Shown piece after piece: positions 6,759-7,329 of a stretch of 7,329 nt of DNA. A program made the translations under genes and the position numbers. The stretch is taken from assembly GCA_021774015.1 (NCBI GenBank), contig JAJFJO010000289.1:1-7329 (forward strand), read 5' to 3'. How positions within the stretch are numbered: position 1 is the stretch's first letter; every line of letters starts with the position of its first letter. The notes under the pieces were generated by a model. That model was not told the origin of the DNA and did no database searches. It saw only the letters and a list, made by a program, of their open reading frames with translations. Origin of the DNA: Gammaproteobacteria bacterium (GTDB taxonomy: Bacteria > Pseudomonadota > Gammaproteobacteria > Coxiellales > Coxiellaceae).

Positions 6759-7016
6759 TTATGCTTGTATTTTTTTATGCAAATAATCACTCAATTGATT
6801 AATAGTTGGATAGTCCCACGCTACCGTTGGGTCTAATTCCATCCCTAACCACGTATCTATATCACCTGTTAAACTAATCGCTTGAACTGAATCAAAACCA
6901 TAGTTAGCAAACGGTTGATTTCCATCAATCACAGATAATGGCTGCGAAGTATATTCAGCCACCTTACTTGATAACCAACTGCTTATTTCATTTATTGTCA
7001 ACACACTTTTTGACAT
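6759..7016 (-). CDS. stand-alone acyl carrier protein (ACP1), starter-loading type
   Basis: This is an 85-residue carrier protein that would hold an acyl chain as a thioester on a phosphopantetheine arm in the cytoplasm. The attachment serine is S43 in the motif YGFDSVQA, followed by helix II and the segment LTGDIDTWLGMELDPTVAWDYPTI. This pattern (GxDSV, then a LTGD..WL.. and DYPTI block) is the kind found in PKS carrier proteins, including those encoded next to fatty-acyl-AMP ligases. Two ATG codons lie close together, at 7022 and 7016. The purine run AAGGGGG (7031-7025) is only 2 bases from the first but 8 bases from the second, so 7016 is preferred. It follows the upstream stop by 13 bases and precedes the PKS start by 11 bases, which suggests that it hands a starter or intermediate to the PKS. 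The carrier identity is firm; the specific role is inferred. Confidence 0.9.
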   Translation of the reverse strand: MSKSVLTINEISSWLSSKVAEYTSQPLSVIDGNQPFANYGFDSVQAISLTGDIDTWLGMELDPTVAWDYPTINQLSDYLHKKIQA

Positions 7017-7024
7017 CTTCATTA

Positions 7025-7031
7025 CCCCCTT
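7025..7031 (-). promoter_or_regulatory. ribosome binding site of ACP1, decides the start
   Basis: The run AAGGGGG overlaps the TAA stop of the upstream gene. It leaves 2 bases to the ATG at 7022 and 8 bases to the ATG at 7016, so the second ATG is the more likely start. Confidence 0.6.
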
Positions 7032-7329
7032 ATGTAGTAGTTATAAAATCAAAATTCATCAAAAAACTTTTCTGCTTTCTTGAGTGATTAATGATACTTT
7101 TAAAAAAAATATCGATAGAAAATGCACTATCTCCCCCATTTAACGACCCTCTATTTAACACTCTCTCAACTGCAAATTCGAGCCAAGCATCACTCTTATC
7201 AACTAGAGATTCAGAAGATGAACTAAATTTAAAGGTTAAAAAGAGCATTATTGCAACTACTATTGCACAATATTGCTCTGCAAAAAATGGGTTCTCAACC
7301 ACTTCAGAGTTTTTTAAATTTCTTAATGC
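7030..7329 (-). CDS. C-terminal part of a larger protein, possibly acyl-CoA dehydrogenase-like (5' end outside window)
   Basis: The frame is open to the right edge of the window and ends at TAA (7032-7030), so this is probably the last ~99 residues of a longer protein. An in-frame GTG at 7302 could be read as a start, but it has no convincing Shine-Dalgarno sequence and lies inside the open frame. What can be seen is a hydrophobic helix (residues around AIVVAIMLFLTF), a serine-rich stretch, then an amphipathic helix (WLEFAVERVL) and a polar C-terminus. No catalytic motif is visible in this part. The stop lies 13 bases before the ACP1 start, so the genes are co-transcribed. The acyl-CoA dehydrogenase suggestion comes from context: in many clusters a fatty-acyl-AMP ligase and an acyl-CoA dehydrogenase precede this type of ACP. 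The helical tail is compatible with that, but the assignment is weak. It could equally be an unrelated helical or membrane-associated protein. Confidence 0.55.
   Translation of the reverse strand, partial: ALRNLKNSEVVENPFFAEQYCAIVVAIMLFLTFKFSSSSESLVDKSDAWLEFAVERVLNRGSLNGGDSAFSIDIFFKSIINHSRKQKSFLMNFDFITTT

Noticed and set aside
1..7329. tRNA, rRNA, CRISPR, insertion sequence or attachment site
   Set aside because: No repeat arrays, transposase-like frames, terminal inverted repeats or tRNA-like folds were seen. Nearly all bases are accounted for by protein-coding genes.

Overview
The window is a compact, AT-rich, single-strand bacterial gene block. Every supported gene lies on the minus strand, so transcription runs from high to low coordinates. 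The low GC, strong Shine-Dalgarno sequences, compact gene spacing and gene content would fit a gammaproteobacterium of the Legionella/Coxiella type. That placement is an inference from style and composition, since the window has no taxonomic marker.

In transcription order the layout is as follows. At the right edge (7329-7030) is the C-terminal part of a protein that may be an acyl-CoA dehydrogenase-like enzyme. It is followed by a stand-alone acyl carrier protein (ACP1, 7016-6759), a one-module type I polyketide synthase with KS-AT-ACP domains (6747-3829), a flavin reductase with a C-terminal 2Fe-2S domain (3826-2768), a second and different carrier protein (ACP2, 2757-2524), a group A FAD-dependent monooxygenase (2527-1316) and an APH/choline-kinase-family phosphotransferase (1299-109). 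A perfect 8-bp hairpin terminator (83-102) closes the block. Immediately after it begins another gene (50-1, truncated by the window edge) with its own ribosome binding site. No gap reaches 300 bases. The largest is 58 bases and holds the terminator.

Gaps between the genes from 7329 to 109 range from -4 to 16 bases, so they are almost certainly one operon with no internal promoter visible. A working model, inferred, is that an acyl starter (possibly a fatty acid activated and desaturated by genes just beyond the right edge) is carried on ACP1. The PKS then extends it with malonyl units without reduction. The product is carried or released with help from ACP2, oxidised by the flavoprotein and/or a reductase-dependent oxygenase outside the window, and may be phosphorylated by the kinase. 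There is no thioesterase, ketoreductase, dehydratase or enoylreductase in the window. The product is unknown.

Several starts were reassigned from ribosome-binding-site spacing: ACP1 to 7016, the reductase to a GTG at 3826, ACP2 to 2757, and the monooxygenase to 2527, which overlaps the ACP2 stop as ATGA.
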